A stretch of DNA of 64,000 nt from Viscum album (lineage: Eukaryota > Streptophyta > Magnoliopsida > Santalales > Viscaceae), in the NCBI GenBank assembly GCA_963277665.1, contig OY728133.1:389373962-389437961 (forward strand). The letters run 5' to 3'. A program made the position numbers and the translations under genes. The notes below the pieces were generated by a model. The model had not been told where the DNA came from. It did no database searches and saw only the letters and a program-made list of their open reading frames with translations. Positions 11,209 to 24,710 of the stretch are shown here, piece by piece (position 1 is the stretch's first letter; each line of letters starts with the position of its first letter).

Positions 11209-14200
11209 TGTAACACCCCAAGCTTCTATGGTATGCTTCTCTTTGGATAATATAGTATCATGTGTTGTACGCAACTTCGAGTTCTAAAACACCACAACTC
11301 ATCAACTAGCCGTTAAGAATAATAATACCCACTTTTTGAAATTTTATACATTTTATTATTCAAAATGGAATTAATTTTTGGATTCGGAATATCAAAATTA
11401 TATTCGGGTAAAATTTTGGTACTTCTCTGATAACTTTCATATTTTGATGAATAGTGAAAATTACTAACTTTTAATTGAAACAACTTTTTCAATCGAAATA
11501 ATTAATAGTGAAAAATTATGCATTTGAGTGATTTTATAGTATAATTATATTATATTTTTACCATTTAATCCAATTTTGGTCATTGAAGATAATTTCACAT
11601 TTAAACTAGACATAAGAAAGTGTCAATCTTTTGATAGTTATTATTTTTTAAATGCGTGCTTTTTGTTTTGACAACGGGAATTAATTTGAAATTAATTTCT
11701 GCCACTTCTAGGTTTTGAATTTAGAAAAATGGATTACATATTTGCAATAATGATGTCCAATTTGTTTAAATAGGTAACTTTTATTTTTATACATTTTGAA
11801 TAATTACTTTGGTAAATATTTTATTTACCATGGTTAAAGGGTAAATCTAGTAAATAAGGGTAAAAAAAATATTATAATAATACTAAATTACCCTAAATCG
11901 TGTCCTAACCCTATTGGTTGATACATGTACGACCATGGGCATCTTTGGGTCGATTTTGGGACCCCATGGAGCCACTTTTAAGTGATAATGACACGTTATA
12001 TTAATTAAGTTAAAGTAAATACAAAAATGACATAAGCATATATCATTTAGAAAAACATTTTTTACATAGAGTTATATATGTTATATTTTCAACTATAAAT
12101 ATTAATTATAAAGATAAAAATATTTCCTACATAATGGTATTTTATATATAATTTTTATACACTGAATAATTAAATTTACTTATGACACAACGCTGATGAA
12201 ATATTTTCCTTATTAATGAAAGAATCAAATAATTTGTATTATAAATGTTATAATAAATATAATTTGAAAGTTTTGATGCCATACATGAATTTTATTGGTT
12301 AATAAGACATGTTTTTATTGATTAAATGAATTTTGTTCGAATTAATAATGTTATTAAGACTTTAAAAAATCAATTATTAAATATTGTCAAAATTGACATA
12401 AAAGAGTTTTTAAAACAAATATTATATTATTAATTGATATAATATTCCTAAAAATATAAGGTTCATCAAAAGTACTTATATTATGATAGGTATGTTATTA
12501 ATGAACCACTTGGGGTTCTCTTGGCAGTTTATAGTAAGTTTATTAACCAAATAATATAAAAATAAAAAGAGACATGGTAAATGTCAAACTAATTAACTAA
12601 GAGTTAAATCCAAAAGATAAGGATACTTAAACCTGTTAGAAACCTATTGTTTGAGTGGTTTTCGACCCATACCCACTTTATACATTAAATAATGTAGTTT
12701 ATAGCCATTATAAAGAGAATATGAATTTATTATAAAATAAAACTTTATGTTTTTTCTAAAGAGCCCCTCCCCCCCACTTATAAAAGGACACCACTTCTAA
12801 CCAATTCATCATACCTTCAAAGACTTTTGGTTCAGCAGAAACCATCCCAAATATCCTCTAAACTTCCCTAAATTCAACCTAGAGTCCTTAGTTTGATCAT
12901 ATATCCAACCTAAGGATCCCTTTTGATCAAATCAAAAGGAAGAACCCGAAGAAGAGGTAATGTTTTCACCACCCTCTTTCAAGTTCGTTTCTTCTTCCAC
13001 TTCTTCTTTATTTGTTATTTATATTATAAAATAATAACTCCAGTAACTTCTATATACTATGATGTTATTATAAATATGGTACAACCATATTCAGTATGAT
13101 ATCCCTCCTTTAAATGACATGTCACCATACGTGCGTACGTACGGCTTACCGTCTCCACATCGTGGTGTAATTGTTATTCAATACATTATTATTTGGATGG
13201 GTATAATAATGATGTGTAATTTATGTAAATAATTAGTATAACATGATAATAATTATGTATATATGATATAATATCCAATTATATATTATTTTAATATCTA
13301 AATAATGATATTATCATTCTTGCGTACGTACGGATTACCATCTCCATGAACGCGATGAGATTCATTCCCCATCGTATCAATTCAAGAGTAGCTTTCATTT
13401 GATGATTAAACATAATGTTTAAAGACTTTATATCATTCTGGATATGAATAAGATAGATCCCATACATAAAAAATATGACTCACATAACAAATAATATAAA
13501 GGAAAACGAATCTCTTAAATCTCGAAACGACGATAATACTAAGATATTATTAACAAAACAGTGTTAAAAGATAATATAAGATATCATATTAATGTATATG
13601 ATTCTTGTATAATTTAATAACAATTATTTTACCATTATAAAGGAGGTTAACCTACCCTCAACCAAGGAAAAGTACAAGGTAAGGGTTAATTTTACAATCT
13701 CTTTATTATCATAGGTTGTTTTTACGTAAGTATCTACTGGGACCTCTTTATCTTCCACATCCTTGTTTCCTGAAAATGTATTTCAAAACATTTTTACTAT
13801 TTTCCATACAATGGGTTAAAGTCATTTATACCCTTTTGTGTTTTTAAAGGAACCTTTCCATCATTTTCCAAACAAGGTACTTTTTGACCATTTTGAAAAA
13901 TTTAAGGTAAGAATGTTTTTTTAACTTATACAGTGGGTGCGGTTATTTTCTGCCGTTATAAAATCATCAAAGCTTACCTCACAATATTATAAGAATATTT
14001 TAAAAATAAATTTTTTCTTTATAATTATGTGACTCTTAAAAGATTTCAAATTATAAAGAGATATTTCTCTAAAAAGGGTTTTGATTTCATTTATCTCAAC
14101 ATCCATTGATGGATTTTAAGTTCATTTGAAATTGATTTATTATGATACAAAACATACATATTGTATTGAAGGTTTTGTTATATGTTTGACTGTGGATGTT

Positions 14201-14990
14201 CTATTTTTATACCATTCATGGTTTATGGTTAAAGTATTTACATTTCGTATGCTAGTTTTAATACGAATGTGTATGATATGTTTAAACCTTTTCATATGAG
14301 GAATGTATTGGACTTAATAAGAGACGGGTGGAGCCCGCTATAGCTCCTCGATGCATCGGTATGTCTCATGGGACAAATAGATGTGTAATTGGCCGAGGCC
14401 CTTTCCCAATTTAATATGTGGTTTTGGCTGAGGCCTTAACCATTTTTAAATGTCTTGGATGAGGCCTTGAAAAAATGTTTCAGAAATTCCGGCATTATAC
14501 ATTCCCTAATTATGAAAATAATATTGACGGTTCATGTGGTCATTCGACTAGTAGAATACCAATGATTATGTTTTGTTATGTAATTATTTACTCAACTCAT
14601 ATTCCTGCCATAGAAGTATTCATGTTTATTATTGGTAAAGGCATGTGGTTTCAATTATTCACCATGATTAATATTTTTGTTATCTTCCATTGTATTTATT
14701 ACCCTTAATGAGAGTTTGAGATAACCCCTTTCTTATGTTTCATTTTCCCAGGATGTGAAGAAGTATTTTATGACTAACCTATAGGGATAGTCTGAGGGAA
14801 TATGTGTGTGAACTATGGAGACTATGTTGTTGTATTTTTTCACTGTATGATGTAATGTAAGACTTATGAATGTATCAAGTGTTTCCAAGTCTACTTACTT
14901 AATCAGTCTTTTGAGACTTGATCTTTTGTGATCATGACAATGTTATGTAATAATGCACCGACTCTGGGTAAATGGGATCAAGGCGTTACA
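11209..14990 (+). mobile_element. 3' LTR of chromovirus element B (3782 bp)
   Basis: Starts TGTAACACCCC and ends AGGCGTTACA. It is collinear with 3022-6746 but much more diverged than 1-400 is from 6347-6746, so B is older than A. TATA box TATAAAAG at 12779-12786. The CGTACGTACG segment occurs twice here, near 13133 and 13324. Sequence after 14990 is the gag region of Tat copy 1, so TTTAC at 14991-14995 is the predicted target duplication. Confidence 0.92.
12779..12786 (+). promoter_or_regulatory. TATA box in LTR of element B
   Basis: TATAAAAG after a C-rich tract, equivalent in position to 4377-4384. Confidence 0.65.
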
Positions 14991-17480
14991 TTTACTCAAT
15001 TTAAGTGTCCTTGAGGTTGTTTGAGATACATTTTCAATACCCCAAGGGTTCTCCAACTCTTCAACTGAAGTACAAGTAGATCATTACCATGATAATCCTC
15101 CTCATAGAAGTGTGTATATGGATCCCATGGACTCTACTCCTAACATCCTCTATATTCAACCTCCCCATGATGATATCTCCCATAGAAAAAAAAAATCCAT
15201 CCTTTCCTAGACACCTAAATATAGAGTGGTGTTTAAAAATAATACACCTTCATTTAGAGAGGTTCTTAAAAATCAAGATCAACTATATATAGTACCTTTA
15301 TCAACTTATAAGAGAACTCCACTCTAATCAGCAGGTGACCCTAGGAAGCATCTTATGTGGTATGGCCAGATGGAGGCATGTAAGTCTGATGAATAGGAGC
15401 ATGACATTAACATATAAAGAGAGTTTTCCTGAAACTAACTCCCCACCATGTTCTTCCTCCTCACCACATCTGACTATGAGATCCCAGATGATCTAGAGAT
15501 GTAGTAAATTCCTTATTTAAGAAAAAATATATTTGATACTCATCAGTGATTGAAGTCTAGAAACCTCCCTTATCCAGGATACTAGGGTCACCATCAAACA
15601 ATGAAGACACTCCATTTTCAGCTAGACCTGGCTGCTATCTCTATGTCTTAAGACCAAAAACCATAAAATCATAATTCCAATCTATGGAACTCTTTCCTCC
15701 ATTTCATCAAAAATATTTGGTAGCTAATCATTGAATCCACATCATATATATTTTATTCAAGGATGGGGAACATTTTGAGAATTTTACTTTACCATACCCT
15801 TGTAATAGTAGATCCCCATATATATGGAGTCTGGTATGGTCATAGCCTCCGGTGAAATAAATGGATCAGGTAATGTGTGAGCCAGTTGGTTACTACAATG
15901 AAATTTCCTTGCATCAATCGCACCAAGACATCATTAATGAAGGAAAAGGATAACCAAAATATCCTTAAACTGGACCCATCGAAGCAATGAGGACACATTT
16001 TAGAAATGGAATATAAAGTTGTAATCAAATAGAAAACACCCCTTAAATAATGTCTCCCATCATGGGATGTCAATTCACCCATATCCTTCATTATCACAAC
16101 TATGCTATATCAAATATACTGTAATAGTAGCTACCATAGTAGCCATCTAGGATCTAACCTCACTCGTTGGACCAAAAAAATATCTACCACCTCTTACACA
16201 CTTGGGATCCTCAATTACAAGAGTATTTTATACATTTAAGTGAAAAATAAAAACAAAACCCATCCCACTAGGATAGGGAAATTTTAATCTCAATCACCAT
16301 CACTAGGTTCATCATTTCTTGGGAGGGTCCTGGGGAAATCAATGACAGTTCCAAATCAACCCCAGCCCGCTGGGTTTTGGGAATTTATATCTCAATTTCC
16401 ATCCCACGAATTATAAAATTCTCAAATGGAATAATTATATCCTCAACAAAATATTAATCAATGCCAATTGTGGTTCTGAATAGGCCCATACACACAGGGT
16501 TGGGGAATTTTTATCATCATCACCGCCATAGAGTGAATTAGTCTTCTCAAGGATAGGAGGTAAATATTAATGATCAAAATCCCCTATGTTATTCCCACTA
16601 TTGGATGGAACTATGATATTAAATTCCTACTCATAAAATAGAACAAGAAACTCACTTAAGGTCACTATTCAGATACCAATATAGAATGAATGTAGAACAA
16701 ATTCAATCAAACCCCATTGGGGGTGCAATCCAAAACGGCCAGATATATCCAGGGGTTCAAGAAACAACCCTAATAATGGAAGCGAAGAATCATCCTATTG
16801 TGTTGGACATAATGGGAAAACCACCATTACTATATACACCTTTATAAATGTCATCATTATCAACACAAACGATAAGGCAGATCAAGATTCAAATGAAAGG
16901 GATCTCAATATGGAATATTTACCACAATTGGAGGGTCTGGATGTACCCACTAAGGCCATCAACACCCAAAACCAGAGGAGTAACCATAATCTGGATCTTA
17001 AAAATATCAACTTTCTACCTCTAAGGTAGAAAATTTCTAAAGATAAAGGTGAAGGGGTGGCTACATTCTAATTGCCACCCAGAAGAATAAAAAAAACATT
17101 CCATTGAGGAACAATTGTCGCAATATGATAATTAGATACAAACTATCAGACAACTCAGTGAGGACCTAGTTAGGGGAAACATTCTCACTAGGTATCATCT
17201 TTAGGAAGTGATTAATATTCTCCCTCATAGATATAATCCTCTTATAATTGCAGCATCTGAGAACCAGACTAACTCTAGATCCTGGTAGCCGATCTGCATA
17301 AATGACGAAGTTGAAAATGATCATAACTTCCCTCTATTTATGAGACAACCTATCCCTTTACAGATTGATCATTTAGTATTAGGAAGGATCACGAATTAGT
17401 AGGATATGAAAACTAGGCCACATCACCAAACTCTTCCCACTCCACGTAGATAAGATTCGGCTCGTAAGTAGTACCTCTTT
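14991..17480 (+). pseudogene. Tat/Ogre copy 1, gag-upstream region
   Basis: Collinear with 26692-29160 of Tat copy 2 (both contain a GGATCCCATGGACT segment, here near 15121). No frame stays open. A motif resembling GGAAATTTTTATCTCAAT recurs three times at ~110-120 bp spacing near 16275, 16380 and 16500, and likewise in copy 2. By position this equals the extra region or ORF that lies before gag in Ogre-type elements; function unknown. Its left part is cut by the insertion of element B. Confidence 0.7.
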
Positions 17481-18660
17481 AACTGATCAACGTTATCGAG
17501 TCCCTAGTTACTTGAATATAAGCCATGGATGAGAGAAACACCCTTTTGATTCCTTAGAGAAATCCATATCCAGAATGGGTTGATGGAACTTTTCCTCCAC
17601 CCAACTATGGAAATCCTACATTCTCCACCATTTAAGGCACGAGAGACTTAGAACAACATCTCACACACATTGTGTCCCAATGTGGTATATTGATGGGCCC
17701 TCAAGATCAATAGAAGGAAACAAATATTATGTGTTTTTTATATACCTTTTTAGGTATAGACATTGTTTGGTATGAAAATATTTTAATAGGATAAATTTTA
17801 GGATTATAAGATCATTATTGTTAACTACTAAACTAGTTTAGATCAACATTGAGAAAGATGAAAATTATTGACATGATGAACTACAAGAAATGTAAGAATG
17901 AGATGGTGTTTGACTTCACAGATATATGGAAAGGTTTAACCAATTCACTTAGAATCCCTCTCCCGAAGGTGTAGTTTCAGAAACCCTATGCTGCAAATAT
18001 TCTGGATGAGTGGTAGACACCTCTGATCCAAATGAATTATCAGGATGGATTCCATGAGTTTGTGTAAACAACACAATATCTGGAAGATACCATTCAATAG
18101 ACTCGTGCTAAGTCTTGACTCATGAAATCATCAAAATTTAAAAGGAATGGTAAGGAATAAACTTCTAATATTACCATAGAATTAGTATTAGTACCCATTG
18201 AAACACCTAGGTAGGTCCTGAACTGCCAGTTCCTCCTATCGTGTGGCAGAAACAATAATGTCTTCCTTGGCTGGAATAAAAAAGTTATTAGAGTTTCTAG
18301 AGGTTTAAGGAATTGATGAATAAAATATATTCCATTAAAAATGACCATGTAACTGGTTATTTTCTTGAAACCATGAAAAATAATTCACTCAAGTGTCTAC
18401 AGCCTTGGAGGCCCAATGGGGCCAACCTCACTAATCATCCCAACTACTTCCATTTCCATAGAAAGATGGGTCACAACATCCAGGATTGTTTCATCATTAA
18501 AGACTTTATCTAAGGAATGGTTGATTCCAGATATGTGATCTTGGATAACTCCACAAAAAATGGTGACCTGCATTATTTTCACCCAGTCAGAAGAAGAATA
18601 TGATTGAAAAAAAGTTCCGACCATATGTGGGTAGAAGTTCAACAACTACATGACTTAAAA
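17481..18660 (+). pseudogene. Tat/Ogre copy 1, gag
   Basis: Fragments around 17490-17710 match copy 2 (NVIES, IEAM, then HLTHIVSQCG...LMGPQDQ), the capsid domain of Tat-lineage gag. At 18443-18512 the translation reads YFHFHRKMGHNIQDC followed by FIIKD, the degenerate knuckle that Tat elements carry after gag. Many stops and frameshifts. Confidence 0.75.
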
Positions 18661-20599
18661 TAAAGTTGATCGAGAATATGTTACCCTGAGAAATATTTTT
18701 TGAAGAACCATAACTACTCCATTTATTAGGGATGTGACATCAGATTTTCCTTATATAGGTGAACACAACCATCATACATAGTAAGAAACAAAATATAATG
18801 ATTCATTTTCAGCTCCGATGTAAGCTCTAACTCTTCTAGATTTATTCCCTACAACATTCGGATCACGGAAATTGTCCCACCAAATGGAAGCCTCATTGAT
18901 AAAATAGATTATATTTTTCTTTGTTAATGTGATACGATTTGAATAACCCTTATCCAATGCTTAATATTTTTATTATTACGAGTTCACCACACCCATCTAG
19001 TGAATAAAAGGCCATATGCACATGAATTGAGGATACAGGTGACAACACGGGCATTGTTGAACACAATATTTTTGTCACTTTCCCATAGAAGATATATATG
19101 CAACTAATACCCTGGAGAAATCACTACCATAAGAACAAAATATAATTGTAAGTTCCACATAACCCTCTAGTGGTCACCCATTCCTAGTTGACTTGAATGA
19201 CTTCACAGTGAGGGTGCGATTATCTGATCATCCCATACAACGAGGAGGGTCAATGTGACCTGAACCACTAGAAGTAGATGATCCCTCGACCTTTGCACAA
19301 GCACCAAACCCATATACCTAAAACATCCCATCTATTGAGTGGCATAATAAAAAGAAACCCCACCACTTGAAGTTACAACCTCTAGCACAAATTTATATAA
19401 TTTTGAAACATCTAGTTGTTGTCCTGACCAATCTCTCAATCTTGAATATGCTCTATCATTCAAAAGAACTTAGGGAGGAACCCTTTTAAGCCCTCCAGAG
19501 ACCAAAAGAGTTTTAAATATAAGTCTCTACAACCAACGTTTATCGAGTGGAGACCATTCAATCAGAATGAAATGTTTCCATATCGTTTATAGATGATGAT
19601 CAAGAAGAAGTCATCCAAGGACACATCAATCCCCTATATGTTTTAGGAAAACTAAATAATTTTGATTTCTAAAAGGATATAATTGAAAATAGTTTTTGGA
19701 TCAACCTAATCCCAATCCAGACCCTTTGATGATTGGTATATAGAGAAAGATACTTATCCCCCACAAGGATGACCATTCAAAGGATGGATAAGTGATATCA
19801 AAGACCTCTTAGGAAGATAAATCTCAAAGCTTAATTTTTTGACCTCTCATATAACTCTAAGTTTATGGTTATCCATTAAGACACCATATAAAATGTATTT
19901 CTTAGAATTCCCTATATTCATATCCATGTGGTGCTTCCCTCAACATTCTATTAGGGTTTGAAATACCCCATCAATGGAAATGTCAACATACTATATGATA
20001 GTTCCCCCTTCGAGTCTTGATAAGCCACATATTCTAAGGAAGTCTTCTATAAATGGGATGACAAACCACTAACGGAAACTAAAGATACACAAGTTCATCA
20101 CCCAATAGCTTGGGGGATTCCATGAAAAATCCATGGAATATGCTTGATAGTGACCATGTGCTCCCTAAAAATCTAGTTAAGGTAGTAGAATCAATCTTTT
20201 ATTCCCAAGAACCATCTATCCCTAACAATAGTGTAAAATAAAATCATCTCTAAAATCTCTCTACAACGACTCAGGTAGTAGGGGATGAAAATGTCTCTTC
20301 TCATGGCCTCTCTCATCCTAACAGTGACAAAGATGACCCCATATTTCTAAACACATCTAAAAATTCCCCCATATTATCAGAGGTGGAAGAAAATGAGGAT
20401 GACCTCAGTAACTCTCCTCCCACATTCTAGGAAGGAGTCTCCATCACCATTGCTAAGATTATGTAGATGAATGTGTGAATAGAACAATATCGAAGGAATA
20501 CACTAATCTACACCACCATAAATCTTGAGGATCAAGAAATATATATTTCATTTCTAAATAAACACTTATATGTTTTTTCTTAGGACTATATAGAAATTC
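18661..20599 (+). pseudogene. Tat/Ogre copy 1, protease and linker
   Basis: Protease-like segment at about 19690-20000: an INLIPIQTL stretch preceded by a degenerate active site (E-N-S replacing the expected D-x-G), then LSPTRMTIQRMDK and a later VLPSTFYxGLKYPINGN. This order fits the Tat retropepsin. No open frame over the region; 20000-20600 is linker toward RT. Confidence 0.68.
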
Positions 20600-21575
20600 T
20601 TGTACTAAATATAGATGTTGATATGCACCATCTCGACCTACCCGATGATCATCGAGGCTTCAAGCAGGCATCCAAGAGGATTCACCCCTCTCATGCTACA
20701 AATGTAGTGGTTGAAGTTGACAAATTGATTGAAGAAAAATTCATATGATAAGTTAAATAACCAAGATGGATTTCCTACATCATCCCTATCAAGAATAATA
20801 TTGGTAGATTAGGGTCTGTATCGATTACAATGACCCTAATAAAAATTAACCAAAGGATAAATTATTAGTACCAATCAAAAAAATCTTGATTGATGAAACT
20901 ACCGTAATCTAGGCTCTTTCCTTTATGGATTCATATTCAGGGTACAATCAATTAATTATGTCCCCTAGAGATGAGAAATCCACTACTTTCATAGCACTAT
21001 ATGGAATATTTTTCTATCAGGTCATGGCCTTTGGCTTATAAAATAATGGTGCTAAATTTCAACACACCATGAATAATATATTTAATCCCTTTTGGGATGA
21101 ATAAAATCCTTTTATTTTGATGACCTAGTGGTTAAATCTAAAAAGTGATTTGATCACTTAATTTATCTTTAAACAGTCTTCAACAATCTTTCTCAACACA
21201 GTTTGAAGATAAATCCACTAAAATGTGCTTTCAGTGTAACATCAGTGAAATCTATTTGCTTTGTGGTGAGGTACCATGCCATTGAGGTTGAACCAAAAAA
21301 TACTATTATTATTATAGAAATTTAACTCCCTCAAAATCACAAATAACTAATGGGGGTACAAGGTAACCTATCCTACATCTAGTATTTCAAAGAAAAATTG
21401 GCTGGAAAATCTATCCACTTCACTAAGAGGGGATCACCTATATATGGGATGATGACTACCAACAAGCCTTCAAGAGTCTCAAGTAATACCTACTACACCC
21501 ATCAGTCATGATGCGACTGAGGGAAGTTAAGACACTCATCTTATATATGGCCTCTTTTAAAGACTAATTGGGTTC
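20600..21575 (+). pseudogene. Tat/Ogre copy 1, reverse transcriptase, truncated in RNase H
   Basis: Clear RT motifs: RVCIDYNDPNK with PKDK (about 20813-20860), FMDSYSGYNQLIMSPRDEKS (20923-20985), FFYQVMAFGLKN (21010-21045), then thumb and the first part of RNase H. Stops are frequent. Similarity to copy 2 stops abruptly near 21575, at the equivalent of 33275, so RNase H to integrase are missing. The following sequence is unrelated. Confidence 0.85.
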
Positions 21576-22235
21576 CCTCCAATATGAAAATTTTCATCTT
21601 TGAATCCACACACTGATGCACCGAAATATCAGAGTGGAATTATCAGAGAATAAAATATCATGATCTCTAGGTATTATTCTAGGTAATGATATAGGGAATG
21701 ACCTAATAGATCATGTAGAAAGAAAAAGAACTTCACATGATCCCTTTAGATCACAGAAATAATTTTTTTGGGATGATCAGATCATGTGAAGAACATCACA
21801 CATATCGATTGGGTCACACAAAACATAAACAAACTCAAACACTAAATAAATCTATGAAATATGTTCATTAAAAGTTGGAATAAAAGAATAAAAGATAGAA
21901 GACTCTTGAAAATAACATATAATCTTATTCTCATGTGATTCCCATGACTCATCCAGGTCATATGATAGGACCATGACATGTCATCAAGATCACATGAGGC
22001 TCATTTGGCATATTATTTGGAACATGCGAAGTGCCTTGGGTATGTCAGACCAAGCCACAAGACACCCCCGATCTTGCCAAATGAGTCTCATGAAGCCCTG
22101 TAGGATCATCATCCATACCTTAAAATGTTATATAGACATGTATCTAAAATCATATGATGGAACCGGTGCATATAAGCAAGGTCTTGAGATGGCACCATAG
22201 CATGTCAACTGGATTTAACAACGTACTTTGGGTAA

Positions 22236-22450
22236 GTCATCCAGATCATGTGACACCCTCTAGACATGTCATCTTGGATCATATGATTCCCTCCAAGCAT
22301 GTCAGTCGAGGTCATGCGATGCTCTTCAATAAAATTCGTCCTGGTCTTGTGATGTCCTTTGGAAAATTCATCCTAGGTCATGTGATAGACCCTAGAAAAG
22401 ACATCCATATTTTGTGATGTCCCTCAAAAAAGACAAATAGATCATGTAAT
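22236..22450 (+). repeat. ~32-bp degenerate tandem repeat
   Basis: Units of the form GTCATCCxGGATCATGTGAT plus a CCCTCxAGAAAA-like tail start near 22236, 22268, 22301, 22338, 22369, 22401 and 22433. Similar but more decayed units occur back to about 21950. Confidence 0.7.
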
Positions 22451-22619
22451 TGTATTTGGAGATGTCAAAAATACAACTAGGCATGTCTAGAGTCGCTTAG
22501 ATATATCATCCAGACAATCACGAAAAGTCAATAAGACAACCAAGTAGGCCAGGTAGACAACCATGCAAGGTAAAATAGGCATCCCGGGACATGATAACCT
22601 TGTCCCGGTCACAAACTAG

Positions 22620-23600
22620 GTCCACCTCAGCATGTAAGTCCTAATAGAAAGAATAATATGATATGTACTATATATTAGGGAATCCACATAGTGTAATACC
22701 TAATCAAATGAACTATGAGAACTCTGATTCCGATAATTACTAGGATAAATAGGAATCCTTCCTAATGCTTGATATCAAATAAGGAAACCACATTATGTAA
22801 GCCTTGTTCAACAACATAATATGATATGTCCCATATACTAGGTAAACCTTAGAGTTTCATCCCCAATAAATTGAACTATGATGAATTTTATTAGTAAAAT
22901 AACCAGTATATGTAGGAGTCCTTCCTAAGCCCCGAGCTTAAATGGGCATCCACTTTGATGTAAGTCCCCCCATGTCTCTGATATTTTAACCATCAAGACC
23001 CAATAATTCCCATGGGATAATTATTTTACCTCATCAATCAATTGATTGAGGAACTAACTAAAATATAATGACATTGGTTCCAACCATATCTAGGATACAT
23101 AGGACACCTTTCTAAGGTCTGATCTTAATATTGAACATGAAAATGGATTTCCTAGTACGTAAGTCCTACATCTATATATAGCGAGACTAATAAATTTCTA
23201 TCCCATATTTCTCACACTGAGCATGGATCATGTGGGATTTGGGAGTCAAAATAGTTATATCATTCCCATCATGAATCTCCACTAGCCATGGAAACCTTAG
23301 TGCATAAGCCCTGATGAGTGGAATGATATGAAAGCCCCCATATAAGCGAATCTACCTTAGGGCTAGTCCCAAGGGTGTGACTATACTAAGATTAACTTTA
23401 TTCCTACTATAACTAGGATATTTAAGACGTCTCCTTGAAGATCAAGTTCAAATACATGGAACCTATGTTCCCACATGTATGTCCTTTCCTCATGAAGTTA
23501 AACTAAATAGATTTAATAAACTACAAGATCTTTGATTCCTACTATAAATAAGATATATATGATGCCTCATAATGGCTCAATCCCATACTCAACATATTAA
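22620..23600 (+). repeat. Degenerate ~165-bp tandem repeat
   Basis: A motif CATGTAAGTCCT and a companion ACTAGGATAxATAGGA followed by CCTTCCTAA recur, with the first near 22630, 22795, 22955, 23157, 23300 and 23475 (spacing about 143-202 bp). Units are strongly diverged. Confidence 0.6.
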
Positions 23601-24710
23601 TCAATTCCATACTTAGAATAAAATTCCTATGTTCCTGGTGATATTAATTCAACATATAAGTAGCTATCCATTATGGGATATGAATTAGAAAACTCATATA
23701 CATACATATAGACTTCCCAAAAGATTCACCTTTACATGTCAAAAAATATTTCATCCATGGTTATTTTTTTAGGGTAACTAGTCCCATTTCAAGATTAAGA
23801 AGATATTCATGAACGTATCCTAATTTATTAGAGAGTCTCAGATTATACACTAATTCCCCCCAAAAGGGTGTGATGATCCTGACCTCCCATCCTCTTGACC
23901 AATATGAGTTCCTAAGTGTTATTTGGTCTAAAACTACAATTGTCTACCAACCATTGGAAAGCAGGTTTGTACCTAGTTATATATGTAGGAATTGTTGGGA
24001 GTTTATATGGAAAATAAAAAGAAATGATGGACCATATTGGAATTATTGTGTAAGACATTACCCCCCCCCCCCCACACAGACACAAAATCAACCATATAGC
24101 CAAAAAAAATACATCCCAGTTGTATCTTTAAAGAAAAAAATGGTGAACTTGATGGGAATTCATTCAACCATGGAATATTCTACATAAGATAAAAATGATA
24201 GAATTCCTAGTTCTCATTTGACCATTTTATTTCTATCATGAGGGTTCCCCCAGGGTCGTATATCCTTTTTCTAATGAAAGAAAAAATGGTTAACCCAATG
24301 TGAATCTCTCAAATAACAAGTTGATTAGTTGACCCAGTATTGGGCCATGTTTTTTCACATTATATACAAAAATGGAACACTTGGCAAGAATATCTTAGTT
24401 AGAAAAATTATTATTTGACCATGCATTGATCCATGTTGTTTTAACATTCTATGAAAACATAGAAAACCTGTAATGAATCTCACAACAGATCCTATGTAGT
24501 TTAGGTTCTTATAAAATAATTCTATCCTCACTATGACATGTCCATGCATAAAGAATGGTCGAACAAGGGATAAGAAAGGGTAATTGTGTTACCCATGCAT
24601 ATCTAATTGATAACATGTCATGGATACATTTATTCACTAATAAAATACCTTGTTACTTATTTACTTCATGATTACAATCATTTTTCTCACAAACAATTCC
24701 CAAATACAAC

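Larger units (their letters stand above)
21576..24710. other. Repeat-rich non-coding DNA before Tat copy 2
   Basis: No coding motif. It holds a ~32-bp array (21950-22450), a degenerate ~165-bp array (22620-23600) and a C-rich tract at 24061-24074. By position it could contain the 5' LTR and leader of Tat copy 2, but I found no primer binding site or LTR boundary, so this stays inference. Confidence 0.5.

Noticed and set aside
3022..14990. Elements A and B as one recombined LTR-gag-LTR-gag-pol-LTR unit sharing the middle LTR
   Set aside because: The middle LTR is far closer to the left LTR than to the right one, and B lacks its 5' gag and primer site, so nested insertion is simpler. Not fully excluded without the left flank.
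24061..24074. Poly-C tract as a special signal
   Set aside because: Similar C runs occur at 35441 and 54270; likely simple sequence.
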